From contig CAVVOG010000003.1 of the NCBI GenBank assembly GCA_963749895.1, forward strand, positions 1,583,877-1,647,876: a stretch of DNA of 64,000 nt. The letters are read 5' to 3'. Of the stretch, positions 31,707 through 41,031 are shown piece after piece. Origin of the DNA: AC-51 sp963749895. Lineage in GTDB: Bacteria > Actinomycetota > UBA4738 > HRBIN12. How positions within the stretch are numbered: the stretch's first letter is position 1; every line of letters starts with the position of its first letter. The position numbers and the translations under genes are program-made. The notes beneath the pieces are model-generated. The model was not told the DNA's origin. It saw only the letters and a list, made by a program, of their open reading frames with translations, and did not search any database.

Positions 31707-32471
31707 TCACGCCTTCGGCGCGGCCTCGTGGATCTCGGTCACGCGACCCTCATCGACCACGATGTCGTACCAGGCCCGCTGGTGGAACCGCGCCCACCGG
31801 GTGTCCGAGGAGAACATCCGGTCCAGGTACACGAGGTCTTCGGTCCGCTCGACCGACGTCGCGGTCGGATAGGACCACACCGTGACCTCGGCCCCCGGAG
31901 CCACCGGCAGCAGCATCCACGGGCCGGCGGTCTCGGACTCGATCGCGTCGAAGACGATCCGTGGTGGATCGGCCGTCGCGTTCACCCCGAGCATCCGTCC
32001 TCCGTACGAGCCGTCGGTGACCGGCGGCACCCAGTTCGCCAGCGCCAGACCGAGCCGCTCGGCGCGTGCCTGGAAGATGGTCGAACGCGTCTCGAACCGC
32101 GCCTGCTGGCGCTCCGTCGCCGCGAGATCGCCCTGAAGTCGTTCGATCCGCCCCCGTGACACCGTCCCCTGTTCGAGCGCCGCCGTGAGCTGCAGCCGCA
32201 GATCACGGATCACGGCCTGCTGGCCCTCGACGCGGCCCTCGAGACGCACGGCGTCTTGCTGGAGCGCGGCGATCGTGTCGTCACGGTCGGCGATCCGCAC
32301 CTCCTCGACGACGGCCACGGCCACGAGCGCGGCCACGGCCACCACGAAGGCGACGATCCACGCGATCGGCCGGCCGGCCGCCGGTGGTCGATGGACGCCG
32401 GGATGTTCGGGGGGCAGGATCCGGATCTCCTCCCCGACACCGGTCGTCTTCTCACGTACCGACGTCGCCAT
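31707..32471 (-). CDS. Membrane-anchored coiled-coil protein of unknown function
   Basis: A 254-residue protein: cytoplasmic N-terminus of about 40 residues (EEIRILPPEHPGVHRPP), one membrane helix (WIVAFVVAVAALVAVAVV), a coiled coil (residues ~65-125, for example DDTIAALQQDAVRLEGRVEG), and a C-terminal beta-rich region (GRMLGVNATADPPRIVFDAI and EVTVWSYPTATSVERTEDLV). I do not recognise the family. ATG 32471 was preferred to the upstream start at 32495, as it has a GGTGAGG purine stretch. It ends before a strong terminator. Confidence 0.65.
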   Translation of the reverse strand: MATSVREKTTGVGEEIRILPPEHPGVHRPPAAGRPIAWIVAFVVAVAALVAVAVVEEVRIADRDDTIAALQQDAVRLEGRVEGQQAVIRDLRLQLTAALEQGTVSRGRIERLQGDLAATERQQARFETRSTIFQARAERLGLALANWVPPVTDGSYGGRMLGVNATADPPRIVFDAIESETAGPWMLLPVAPGAEVTVWSYPTATSVERTEDLVYLDRMFSSDTRWARFHQRAWYDIVVDEGRVTEIHEAAPKA

Positions 32472-32618
32472 CTGCCTCACCCCCTTCCCCCACACCGTGC
32501 TCCGGGGGGCGGCCCGGGTCCAGCGGCGATGGGCCCTCAGCCCAGGGGTCCCGCAGATGGGTGCAACGCGACCCTCGGCGGGCGCGACGGGCAGCCGGCC
32601 GCCTACACTCGGTGCCCC

Positions 32619-33098
32619 ATGCCGATCGAGACCCGGGCCACGAAGGCGCTGCGCGACGCCGACCTCACGTTCGACGTCGTGCAGACCGAGCGACCGCGCG
32701 ACGCCGAGCAGAGCGCCGCGCTCCAGGGGATCGAGCTCGGCCAGCTCCTACGGACGATCGTCGTGCGGCGCGGTGCCGGCGACTACGTGTTCGTCCTGGT
32801 GCCCGGCGGCCGCCAGATCGACTGGCCGAAGCTGCGCGCGCATCTCGGGGTCAGCCGGCTGTCCCTCCCGGACCAGCAGGAGGCCTGGGCGGCGACCGGC
32901 TACGAACGCGGCGCGATCACCCCGTTCGGTTCGAAGAAGCCGTGGCCGGTCGTGGCCGACGCCACGGTGCTGGAGCCCGAGCGCGTGGCGATCGGCGGCG
33001 GGGAGCGCGGCGTGAACGTGCACCTGGACGCCGACGAGCTGGTGCGCGCCCTCGGCGCGGAGGTCGTCGACGTGACGAAGCCCGACGACCGGGACTGA
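32619..33098 (+). CDS. YbaK/EbsC family protein (aminoacyl-tRNA editing-like)
   Basis: A 159-residue protein with the YbaK fold: EQSAALQGIELGQLLRTIVV, YVFVLVPGGRQIDWPKLRAH, then GYERGAITPFGSKKPWPVVA and the GGGERGVNVHLDADELVRAL end. The conserved Gly-x-x-x-P substrate loop (ITPFG) is present. Such proteins hydrolyse mischarged Cys-tRNA(Pro) or related substrates. ATG 32619 is 9 nt after TACACT (32604-32609), indicating a leaderless mRNA. Confidence 0.85.
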   Translation: MPIETRATKALRDADLTFDVVQTERPRDAEQSAALQGIELGQLLRTIVVRRGAGDYVFVLVPGGRQIDWPKLRAHLGVSRLSLPDQQEAWAATGYERGAITPFGSKKPWPVVADATVLEPERVAIGGGERGVNVHLDADELVRALGAEVVDVTKPDDRD

Positions 33099-33120
33099 CG
33101 CCCGACCCGCCGGGACGCCC

Positions 33121-34573
33121 TCAGGCCCCGATGCTCGCGCGACGCCGTTCGATGATCTCGCGCATCCCGGCGAGCACGTCGTCGGGCAGCGGCGGGACCT
33201 CGTGCGTCTCCCAGACCTCGAACACCTTCTCGCGGCAGCGGGTCCGCAGGGTCTTCGCGCCGGCCATCTCCCACTCCCGTCGTCCCTCCCACGACAGGAC
33301 GAGCGGGTTCCACAGCTCGCGGAAGTGCGCGAGCGTGTGGTCCTCGCCCAGGAACACGTTGCCCGGCCCGACCGCGCGGATCACGTCGAGCGCGATCGTC
33401 TCCTCGTCGACCACGAGCGGCTCGACCGCGGCACGCGTCATCCCGGCGAGCTCGTCGGAGACCACGAGCAGCTCGGGCGAGAACAGCAGGCCGCCCTCGA
33501 GGCATCCCGGCGTCGAACACGAGGTCGACCCCACCGAGGACCGTACCGAAGCCGTAGAAGCCGGCCTCGAGCGCTCCCTGCTCGTCGGCGTCCTTCGAGT
33601 CCCCGCCGAAGCTCATCCCGACCATCGGCAGGCCCCACCGGCGGCAGAGCTGCCCCATGCTCACCATGAACCGCACCCCGTCGGGACCACCCGCCGTGAC
33701 CGTGCCGTACCGCATGTCCATCAGGAACGGCACCGTGCCTGAGATGAACGGCGTCCCTGGGTTGCGCAGCTGGCTGAGGATCAAGCCGATCAGGGTCTCG
33801 GCGGCGCTGATCACGACCGTGCCCGCGATCGTGACCGGACCCGTGGCGCCGACCTGCGGCGCCGCCTGGCACGAGGCCGGCAATCCGCGGTCGGCCGCCA
33901 GGAACAGCTTGTCGATCGTCTCGGGGTTGAACAGCAGCGGCGAGACGGAGTTCAGGTAGGGCATCACGAACGGCTTCTCGCGCAAGGCGTCGGCGCCACC
34001 GGCGACGAGCTCGGCCATGTCGTAGATGTCGCGGAGCTCCGGCTCGTCGGCGATCAGCACCATCAGCGGCTTCGTCGTGTTCGTGACCATGCGGAGGAAT
34101 TCCTCCTGGTTCACGATCTCGAGCGGGAGGTCGGGGCCGGGGCGCGTGACCCCCGGCGTCGCGACGAAGTCGATGTTCGGCAGGGCGTCGGCGAGCTTCG
34201 CCGACTCGGCCGTGAAGTCGAGCGTGAAGTCCTTCACCTGGAAGTCGCGGGGGTCGAGGTAGTTCAGGTTCGTGACGCCGGCCCCGGCGTAGACGTTGCC
34301 CGCACCGAGCTCCATCGCAGGTTCGCCGCCCCGGTCGTAGATCCAGAAGCGCTTCGGCGCGGTCTCGAGCGCCTGCTCGGCGAGGTGGCGCGGGATCGAG
34401 ATCGTGTCCTCGTCGGTCTGGGTGGCGCCGTTGGCCTTGAGGAGCTCACGCGCCTCCTCGGTCGTGATCCGGGCGCCGGGTGACTCCAGGACGTTCAGGG
34501 CCGCTTCGTGGAGCAGGTCGAGGTCGGACTCGGTGAGCGGGTTCAGCACCTTGGGGTTCACGGGCGTGGTCAT
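33121..34573 (-). pseudogene. MttB/trimethylamine methyltransferase family, one frameshift
   Basis: Reading from ATG 34573 gives about 355 residues of MttB-family protein (LNPLTESDLDLLHEAALNVL, later NLNYLDPRDFQVKDFTLDF and PASCQAAPQVGATGPVTIAG). At VDLVFDAG the frame breaks near 33505-33510, inside a run of three G (minus strand); the rest, CLEGGLLFSPELLVVSDELA to the stop at 33121, lies in another frame. Removing one G joins them perfectly and gives the usual length of about 483, very similar to the intact copy at 42559. No amber codon is present, so it is not a pyrrolysine enzyme. It could be a real pseudogene or a homopolymer error. Confidence 0.8.
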
Positions 34574-34626
34574 GGTCGGAGTCTGCCCCAGGTGGCCGCG
34601 ACGGGACAAGCGGACGCCGCGCGTGG

Positions 34627-35661
34627 TCAGCCGGGGTGCTGCAGGAGCCGCCAGCACAGGACGAGCCCCAGGCGGTCGTCTCGGGTCGCCTCCACCGTGC
34701 CGCCGCGGCAGGCCTCGGCCCCGGCGGGCAGCGGCGCCGTGTCCCACACGTAGGCGTTGAAGGCGCCCTCGATGCAGGCGGTCTCGTCCACGCGATCGGG
34801 GCGGACGCGTGCGCACCTCGGCGTCTCGAGCCCGGCGGGAACCTTCAGCGTGAGGCGATGCTGGGGATACGACGAGAGGTAGCTGCCCGCGCTCGACGCG
34901 CCCAGCAGGGTCCCACCCTCGAACGGGTTCTCGGACGGACTCGACGGTGCCGCGGGCGACGTCAGCGCCGCCGGTTCGAGGGCACGCACCGCCGGCCACG
35001 CGAGCACCGCGGCGACGGCCAAGGCCGCCACCCGCACCACCGCCATCCGTCGGCGCCGAGCCGTCTCGGCCCCTTCGATCTCCGGGCGGCCCCGGGAGAT
35101 GCGCTCGATCACCTCAGGGGGGAGCGGGTCCACCGCGTACGCGTCCCGCAACGCGGCGTCCACCTCGGACGCCGACCGTGCCGCCTCCTGGGCACCCGAC
35201 GCGTGGTCGTCGCACAGGGGCCTGAGGATCGCGACCCCCGGGGCCCGCTCCTCGCGCTCCACGACGTCGGCTCGCCGACCCGTCCGCTCGGCCAGGCACG
35301 TCACGCAGACCAGCGCGAGCCGGGCCGGGTACGCGGCCTCGGCGCGGAGCCCGCGCTCGTGCTCGACGACCCGACCCCACAGCGACACCTGTCCGATCAC
35401 CCCGCCGGCGATCGGCCCGAGCCCGGCGAGCAGCTCGGGACGCGGCACCGCGTAGACGCCGCAGGTGCAGAAGCGCCGAGGGCGCAGGTGCGTGGGGTGT
35501 CGGCAGATCGCGGTCACGGGGGTGCGCGGATCCCAGCGCTCCGGTCGGGTGAGCGACGACAGACGCAGCGCACCGTCGAGCTCGACGATCGCCCAGGCGC
35601 GCCAGGCGTCGACCGCCTCGGGGCGGGCCTCGGGACGACGCCAGATCGTGGGGAGCTGCAC
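34627..35661 (-). CDS. Cysteine-containing membrane protein of unknown function
   Basis: A 344-residue protein. The first 190 residues hold a conserved-looking cytoplasmic domain with several Cys (ICRHPTHLRPRRFCTCGVYA, LALVCVTCLAERTG) and GGVIGQVSLWGRVVEHERGL, a block I have seen in many uncharacterised bacterial and phage proteins. One membrane helix follows (residues ~208-225), then an exported domain of about 110 residues (SSYPQHRLTLKVPAGLETPR) with four Cys. The gene starts at GTG 35661, with CATCAT six bases before as a possible -10 box. Function unknown. Confidence 0.6.
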   Translation of the reverse strand: MQLPTIWRRPEARPEAVDAWRAWAIVELDGALRLSSLTRPERWDPRTPVTAICRHPTHLRPRRFCTCGVYAVPRPELLAGLGPIAGGVIGQVSLWGRVVEHERGLRAEAAYPARLALVCVTCLAERTGRRADVVEREERAPGVAILRPLCDDHASGAQEAARSASEVDAALRDAYAVDPLPPEVIERISRGRPEIEGAETARRRRMAVVRVAALAVAAVLAWPAVRALEPAALTSPAAPSSPSENPFEGGTLLGASSAGSYLSSYPQHRLTLKVPAGLETPRCARVRPDRVDETACIEGAFNAYVWDTAPLPAGAEACRGGTVEATRDDRLGLVLCWRLLQHPG

Positions 35662-35733
35662 CCGACCATGATGCCCCCTCTCGGGGTTCGGGTGGATCCC
35701 GGAGCCCGGCGGGGCCTCCGGCTCATGGGGCCT

Positions 35734-36312
35734 TCAGCGTCGTCGCAGCACGAACCAGGCCGCTCCGGGCGGCTCGGTCCCGGCGATCTCGCGGACCACC
35801 TCGAACGCCGTCCCGAAGCGTCGGTCGATCTCGCCCCGTCGTGTCCGCCAGCTCGATCGCCGCGTCCACGACGGCCCCCAGGCGAAGATCGCGAGCGTCG
35901 CCCCCGGCAGCGCGACCCGAGCCGCGCCGCGCACGTAGGCGCCCCGCCGCCGCAGCGGCACGCTGTGGAAGCACCCGATGTCCACGATCAGGTCGAAGGG
36001 TCCGTCGATCCCGAGTTCGTCGAGCCGGGTCACGTCCCCGTGCACGAACCGCACCCCGTCGACGCCCTCCGACTTCTCCCGCGCTGCCGCGATCGCGAGC
36101 TCGCTGAAGTCGACCCCGGTCGCCTCCCAGCCGTGGCGTCGCAGGTACAGCACGTTCGTGCCGGTTCCGCACCCCAGGTCCAAGGCTCGACCGGCGGCGA
36201 GTGCCGACGGGCCCTCGATCAGCTCCACGACCTCCGGCGGCGTGATCCCCGTGTCCCATCTCGCCGCCCCGGTCCGGTAGGCGCGCTCGTAGATCCGATG
36301 GTGGGTGCCCAC
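35734..36312 (-). CDS. Class I SAM-dependent methyltransferase
   Basis: A 192-residue methyltransferase: motif I ALDLGCGTGTNVLYLRRHGW, motif II acidic VDFSELAIAAARE, then RFVHGDVTRLDEL and DLIVDIGCFHSVP. This is similar to the thiopurine- or tellurite-type small-molecule methyltransferases (TehB-like). GTG 36312 is 45 bases from the divergent enoyl-CoA hydratase. Substrate not known. A basic segment near the C-terminus (GPSWTRRSSWRTRRGEIDRR) is unusual and might reflect a local frame problem. Confidence 0.85.
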   Translation of the reverse strand: MGTHHRIYERAYRTGAARWDTGITPPEVVELIEGPSALAAGRALDLGCGTGTNVLYLRRHGWEATGVDFSELAIAAAREKSEGVDGVRFVHGDVTRLDELGIDGPFDLIVDIGCFHSVPLRRRGAYVRGAARVALPGATLAIFAWGPSWTRRSSWRTRRGEIDRRFGTAFEVVREIAGTEPPGAAWFVLRRR

Positions 36313-36357
36313 TGCACCAACCTACGTCCCGGCCCGCTCGCATGGCAGGATGCCCGC

Positions 36358-37134
36358 ATGACCGACACCCTCGTCCGCGTCGACGCGCACGATCGCGTCG
36401 CGATCGTCACGCTCGACCGCCCCCAGAAGCTGAACGCGCTCTCGCACGCCCTCGAGGAGCAGCTCGACGCGGCGATCCGTAGCGACGCCGTCCTCGACGC
36501 TCGCTGCGTCGTGTTCACCGGGCAGGGCCGCGCCTTCTGTGCGGGCGCGGACGTCAGCGAGTTCGTCGATGCGACGCCCGGCGGGATACTCACGTACTAC
36601 GGGTCGCTCGGTGAGGTCTACGAACGGATCGCCGCGCTCCCCCAGCCGACGATCGGCGCGATCCACGGCTACTGCCTCGGCGGGGGGTTCGAGCTCGCGC
36701 TCGCGCTCGACCTGCGGATCGCCGACGAGACGGCCGTGTTCGGCCTGCCCGAGGTGGGGATCGGGATCGTGCCGAGCAGCGGCGGGACGCTGCGGCTCAC
36801 CCGGGCGCTCGGCCCCGCGAAGGCGAAGGAGCTGATCTTGGTCCGCGATCGGTTCGACGCGGCCGAGGCGCACAGGCTCGGCGCCGTCACCGAGGTCGTC
36901 GCCGAGGGCACGGCGCTCGATCGCGCGATCGAGCTCGCCCGCGGGATCGCCGAGCTGCCACCGCTAGCCGTCCGCGTGGCGAAGCAGGCGATCGACGCGA
37001 CCGCCGAGAGCCCGCGCCACGCCGCGTTGATGGTCGAGCGGCTGGCGTACATGGCCCTGTCCCAGACCCACGACGCCGACGAGGCCGCCCGGGCGTTCGT
37101 CGAGAAGCGCGAGCCTCGGTTCGAGGGTCGCTGA
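36358..37134 (+). CDS. Enoyl-CoA hydratase/isomerase family protein
   Basis: A 258-residue crotonase-fold enzyme: RPQKLNALSHALEEQL, the first oxyanion-hole region GRAFCAGADVSEFVD, then GAIHGYCLGGGFELALALD (second oxyanion Gly), and the catalytic Glu region LPEVGIGIVPSSGGTLRLTR. The family hydrates 2-enoyl-CoA in fatty-acid oxidation. ATG 36358 is 6 nt after CAGGAT (36346-36351), near-leaderless. It is the only enzyme of beta-oxidation in the window. Confidence 0.88.
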   Translation: MTDTLVRVDAHDRVAIVTLDRPQKLNALSHALEEQLDAAIRSDAVLDARCVVFTGQGRAFCAGADVSEFVDATPGGILTYYGSLGEVYERIAALPQPTIGAIHGYCLGGGFELALALDLRIADETAVFGLPEVGIGIVPSSGGTLRLTRALGPAKAKELILVRDRFDAAEAHRLGAVTEVVAEGTALDRAIELARGIAELPPLAVRVAKQAIDATAESPRHAALMVERLAYMALSQTHDADEAARAFVEKREPRFEGR

Positions 37135-37138
37135 GGGT

Positions 37139-37552
37139 TCAGGCCACACGGACGCGCGTCGGCGTGATGACGACCGGCTGGGAGTACTCGCCGGTCATCC
37201 ACCCGACGGTCCAGCCGTACTCGGCGATCAGCAACTCGTACTTCTCGACGTAGGCGGAGACCTCGTCCCCACGCGGGCCATCGGGCAGCGCCGCCGTCCC
37301 CTCGAACGTCACGTAGGACGACGCCGTCTCGTCGGTCCGAAGGGTCAGCGCGACCTTCGGGTTCGCGCGGAGGTTCCTGACCTTCGTCGCGTTCGGCTGC
37401 GAGTAGATGAGGAAGGCGTCGTCGGCCCACAGGAACCACACCGGCGAGGTCTGCGGCTGCCCCTCTGGCGAGACCGTGGTGAGCCACACGACGAGGTCCG
37501 TGCCAAGGCGCTCGAGGATCTCGGGAGACAGGTCGATCGAGCCGGCGTCCAT
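37139..37552 (-). CDS. PPOX-class F420-type oxidoreductase (TIGR03618-like)
   Basis: A 137-residue split-barrel protein. DLVVWLTTVSPEGQPQTSPV and WFLWADDAFLIYSQPNATKV, then LRANPKVALTLRTDETASSY are typical of the actinobacterial PNPOx-like proteins using F420 or flavin. Start ATG 37552. The stop lies 4 bases from the convergent crotonase stop. Substrate unknown. Confidence 0.85.
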   Translation of the reverse strand: MDAGSIDLSPEILERLGTDLVVWLTTVSPEGQPQTSPVWFLWADDAFLIYSQPNATKVRNLRANPKVALTLRTDETASSYVTFEGTAALPDGPRGDEVSAYVEKYELLIAEYGWTVGWMTGEYSQPVVITPTRVRVA

Positions 37553-37563
37553 GGGGCCCCAGC

Positions 37564-38991
37564 CTAGCCCTCGAGCGGCTCCGGCGGTTCCCGACGCCAC
37601 CAACCCGTCACGGCCTCGAACGCGTGCGCGATCCGCAGTAGGTGGAGATCCGCGTGGCGGCGGCCCACGAGCTGGATCCCGACCGGGAGCCCATCGGACG
37701 TGAAGCCCGCGGGGACCGAGATCGCGGGCAACCCGGTCACCGTGACGCACCAGCACGACTCCATCCAGTCGAGGTACGTCTCCATCGCGACGCCCTCGAT
37801 CTCGGTCGGGTACTCCTGCTCGACCGGGAACGGCGGCACCTGGGTCACGGGCATCGCGAGCACGTCGAACCGCTCGAAGAACGCGGCGACCCGCCGATGG
37901 ATCCGGCTCCAGGTGCGCTGCGCCCGTCCGAGGTCCTCACCGCGTAGACGCTGCCCCTCCTCGATGTTCCACACGACCGTGTCCTTGATCCGGTCGCGCT
38001 CGCGCGCGAGCAGGTCGCCCAGATCGCGCGCGTAGGCGTGGGCCCGCATCGTGAGGAACACGTCGCGAGCGCCGTCGAGGACCGGGAACGCCTCCTCGAC
38101 CTCCCACCCCAGCGCCTCGAACGTCGCCGCCTGCCCCTGGAGCACCTCGACGATCGATCGCTCGACCGGCATCCGACCGCCGCCCGTCGGCGCGAACGCG
38201 ACGCGAACGGGCCCGGGATCTTCCTCGACGGCGGCGGGTCCGAAAGCCTCCCCCGGCTCGTCGAGCGACAGCGGCACCCTGTGATCCGGCCCCGCGATCG
38301 CCGACAGCAGCAGGGCCGCATCGACTCACGGTCCGAGCGATCGGACCCTCGACCGACAGCGGGTCCCACACGTCGGACGAGGGCCACGACGGCACCCGTC
38401 CCGGGGACGGGCGGAACCCGACCACGTTGCAGAAGGCGGCGGGGTTGCGCAGCGAACCGCCCAGGTCGCTGCCGTCGGCCAGCGGCAGCATGCGGGCCGC
38501 GACCGCCGCGGCCGCTCCTCCGCTCGACCCCCCCGCGCTGCAGCTCAGGTCGTAGGGGTTCCGGGTCACCCCGAACACCGGGTTGAACGTGTGGGAGCCC
38601 GCGCCCCACTCAGAGGTGTTCGTCTTCCCGACGATCACCGCGCCGGCCCGGCGGATCCGCTCGGCGAGCAGGTCGTCCTCGGTCGGGACGAACCCGGCGT
38701 AGACGGGCGAGCCGAACGTCGTGCGGACCCCGGCCGTCTGCACGAGGTCCTTGATCGCGAGCGGCAGACCGTGGAGCACGCCGAGGGAGTCACCGCGCGC
38801 GAACGCATCGTCGGAAGCGGCCGCGGCGGCGGCGTGAGCTCGGGTACGCGCGTGACCACCGCGTTCACCGACGGATCGATCCGCTCGATCCGCTCGAGGT
38901 ACGCCGCCAGCACCTCACGGGCCGAGACGCGGCCGGCACCGAGCTCCGCCCGCAGGTCGACCGCGCTCCTCCGGCACAGGTCGTCGGACAC
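37564..38991 (-). pseudogene. Amidase (AS signature family), two frameshifts
   Basis: The pieces are collinear and together match a complete amidase. N-terminus: ATG 38991, SAVDLRAELGAGRVSAREVL. Near 38835-38850 the frame shifts. Middle: GLPLAIKDLVQTAGVRTTFG (catalytic Lys) and DLSCSAGGSSGGAAAAVAAR (the cis-Ser/Ser amidase signature). Near 38321-38330 it shifts again. C-terminus: LLLSAIAGPDHRVPLSLDEP to the stop 37564. The two breaks are single-base shifts. With the gene otherwise intact, errors in the consensus or very recent inactivation are both possible. The original role would be hydrolysis of an amide, as in GatA-like or AtzE-like enzymes. Confidence 0.78.
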
Positions 38992-39040
38992 CCGGGAAGC
39001 CTATCGACCGTCCCGGGCCCACGGACTAGGCTCCAACCCC

Positions 39041-39445
39041 ATGGGAACCTCCGGTCACAACCTCGTCCTGATCATGGCGCGCGACTTCGCGTCGCGGTTG
39101 GCCACGGCGGTGTTCCTCGTGGATCCGCGAGGGACGTTGATCTACTACAACGAAGGCGCTGAACGGATCTTGGGAAGGGCCTTCGAGGAAGGCCACCCGA
39201 TGCCCGCCGAGGAGTGGTCGACGGCCTTCGAGCCGGTCGACGCCGACGGCACCCCTCTGCCGCTCGACGAGCTCCCGCTCGGCGCGACGCTGCGCACGCG
39301 CGAGCCGGCTCACCGCGACCTGACGATCGTGGGCGCCGACGGCGTCGCCCGGCCGATCGAGGTCACCGCGATCCCGTTGTTCGCCCACGCCGACGAGTTC
39401 GTCGGCGCGGTGGCGATCTTCTGGGAGCGTGCGGAGGCGGCGTAG
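39041..39445 (+). CDS. Single PAS-domain protein
   Basis: A 134-residue protein that is one PAS domain: LATAVFLVDPRGTLIYYNEG, RILGRAFEEGHPMPAEEW, then GADGVARPIEVTAIPLFAHA and VGAVAIFWERAEA. There is no output domain; such proteins bind a ligand or a partner. ATG 39041 is 8 nt after TAGGCT (39027-39032), so leaderless translation is likely. The next gene follows with no gap. Confidence 0.85.
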   Translation: MGTSGHNLVLIMARDFASRLATAVFLVDPRGTLIYYNEGAERILGRAFEEGHPMPAEEWSTAFEPVDADGTPLPLDELPLGATLRTREPAHRDLTIVGADGVARPIEVTAIPLFAHADEFVGAVAIFWERAEAA

Positions 39446-40288
39446 GTGCAGGTCCACGTCTGGGGGTGCCGCGGCTCGATCGCCGCGCCGGGGCCTGACA
39501 CGATCCGGTACGGAGGGAACACCTCGTGTCTCGAGGTGACCCTGAGCGACGGGTCGTTGGTCGTCCTCGACGCCGGTACCGGACTTCGGCCCCTCGGGGT
39601 GCGCCTGCGTGACGAGACACCCCGTCCGATCCACCTGCTCCTGACGCACCTCCACGTCGACCACCTCGAGGGCTTGGGCGCCTTCGCCCCGATCTGGAAC
39701 CCGAGCACGGAGCTCCACATCTGGGGACCGACCTCGCCGCTCAGCACGCTCGCCGAGCGGATCGCACGCTACTTCTCCCCACCCCTGTTCCCGGTGCACC
39801 TGTCGGACGTGCCGTCGAACGTCTCGTTCCACGACGCGCCCGACGGATCCTGGTCGATCGGTTCGGCCACGGTGACCTCGGCGCCGATCATCCACCAGGG
39901 CCCCACCGTCGGGTACCGGATCGAGGACGCCGGGCGCTCGCTCACGTACCTGACCGACCACGAGCCGGTGCTCGGCCCGGACCTCGTGACCGCGGCTCCC
40001 GAATGGATCAGCGGGCTCGGGTTGGCTCTCGGCACCGACGTCTTGGTGCACGACTGTCAGTACACGGACGAGGAGTACCCGTCGCACGAGGGATGGGGGC
40101 ACTCGAGCGTGAGCCAGGTAGCGACCTTCGCGGCGCGCGCCGAGATCGGCCGGCTCGTGCTGTTCCACCACGATCCCATGCACGGCGACGACGAACTCGA
40201 TCGGATCCGTGAGCAGGTACGGGAGCGCTGGGGGGTCGACGACGACCGGTGCACGCTCGCGGCCGAGGGGATGCGCTTCGAGGTCTGA
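39446..40288 (+). CDS. Metallo-beta-lactamase-fold hydrolase
   Basis: A 280-residue protein with GCRGSIAAPGPDTIRYGGNT, LDAGTGLRPLG, the metal-binding LLLTHLHVDHLEGLGAFAPI (HxHxDH) and later LVHDCQYTDEEYPSHEGWGH and RLVLFHHDPMHGDDELDRI. The GxRGSxPxPGxxTxxYGGNT start marks the group of cyclic-nucleotide phosphodiesterase or tRNase Z-like proteins often coupled to PAS, response-regulator or GAF domains. Start GTG 39446 comes right after the PAS stop, so the PAS domain is likely its sensor. Confidence 0.87.
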   Translation: MQVHVWGCRGSIAAPGPDTIRYGGNTSCLEVTLSDGSLVVLDAGTGLRPLGVRLRDETPRPIHLLLTHLHVDHLEGLGAFAPIWNPSTELHIWGPTSPLSTLAERIARYFSPPLFPVHLSDVPSNVSFHDAPDGSWSIGSATVTSAPIIHQGPTVGYRIEDAGRSLTYLTDHEPVLGPDLVTAAPEWISGLGLALGTDVLVHDCQYTDEEYPSHEGWGHSSVSQVATFAARAEIGRLVLFHHDPMHGDDELDRIREQVRERWGVDDDRCTLAAEGMRFEV

Positions 40289-40316
40289 GCGACCCTCGGG
40301 TCCATGTCGGACGCCC

Positions 40317-41021
40317 TCAGCGCAGACGCCCTTCGTCGCGGGCCCTCGCCAGCCGAGCGAGCCGACGGGCGTGGCGCAGCGGCTCGGGCGTCCGGCTGCG
40401 GTCGGACGATCCCATCACGACCTCGACGCCGGTCGCCACGTCCGTACGCCATGCCGCGTGGACCACGACCGGACGCGCGCCCGCTCGGGTGCGCACCAGC
40501 GCCGCCACCTCCTCCCCTCTGAGGTGCACGGACGCCCGTTCGCCCGGGGCCTCGCCCGGGGCCTCCGGGGTCTCGGCCACGAGCGGTCGGTCCGTGACGC
40601 CGACCGTCGGCAGCGAGAGCGCAGCGCCCAGGTGGAGCGCGAGGCCGGCCTGCCGCGGGTGGTCCCGTCCGGTCGCGTTCACGAGCAGCACGTCGGGAGG
40701 CTCCGGGAGAGCGCGCACGGCGCGTTCGAGTATGCAGCCCTCGCGCAGCGCGAGGAGACCCGGCAGGTACCCGGCACCTGTGCGACCCCGCTCGACGTGC
40801 TCGGCCAGCACCTCGCCTTGCCGCATCGACACGGCAGCCACCCACGCGCGCTCACCCGACCGGTCGCCGGACGAGCCGGTCGGCGCCGCGAACCACACGC
40901 CCGCCACGATCGGCGATGCGCTCGGACGCCACGGCGGGGGCCGGGCGCCACGCAGCGAACGCTGCACGTGGACGAGTCCCTCAGGGGTCGTCGGCCAGCC
41001 GACCTCCTCGGACCCCACCAC
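40317..41021 (-). CDS. Endonuclease V homologue lacking two catalytic Asp
   Basis: A 234-residue protein aligned to endonuclease V by YLPGLLALREGCI (catalytic Glu at about 94 kept) and LLVNATGRDHPRQAGLALHL, GAALSLPTVGVTDRPLV. The first catalytic Asp, in 'AGxDxxx' of the family, is replaced (VAGVWFAAP, Trp at about 43), and the second Asp, in 'VDGxG', is Asn at about 115 (LLVNATG). So it is probably not an active nuclease at deaminated bases, although it keeps the substrate-binding shape. GTG 41021 follows GGGAGGGC. It lies 10 bases after the stop of the L,D-transpeptidase gene on the same strand. Confidence 0.8.
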   Translation of the reverse strand: MVGSEEVGWPTTPEGLVHVQRSLRGARPPPWRPSASPIVAGVWFAAPTGSSGDRSGERAWVAAVSMRQGEVLAEHVERGRTGAGYLPGLLALREGCILERAVRALPEPPDVLLVNATGRDHPRQAGLALHLGAALSLPTVGVTDRPLVAETPEAPGEAPGERASVHLRGEEVAALVRTRAGARPVVVHAAWRTDVATGVEVVMGSSDRSRTPEPLRHARRLARLARARDEGRLR

Positions 41022-41031
41022 GCCCTCCCGG

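Noticed and set aside
35734..36312. Frameshift in the methyltransferase gene near GPSWTRRSSWRTRRG
   Set aside because: The Arg-rich segment is odd, but the frame is open to a sensible end and no better continuation in another frame is clear.
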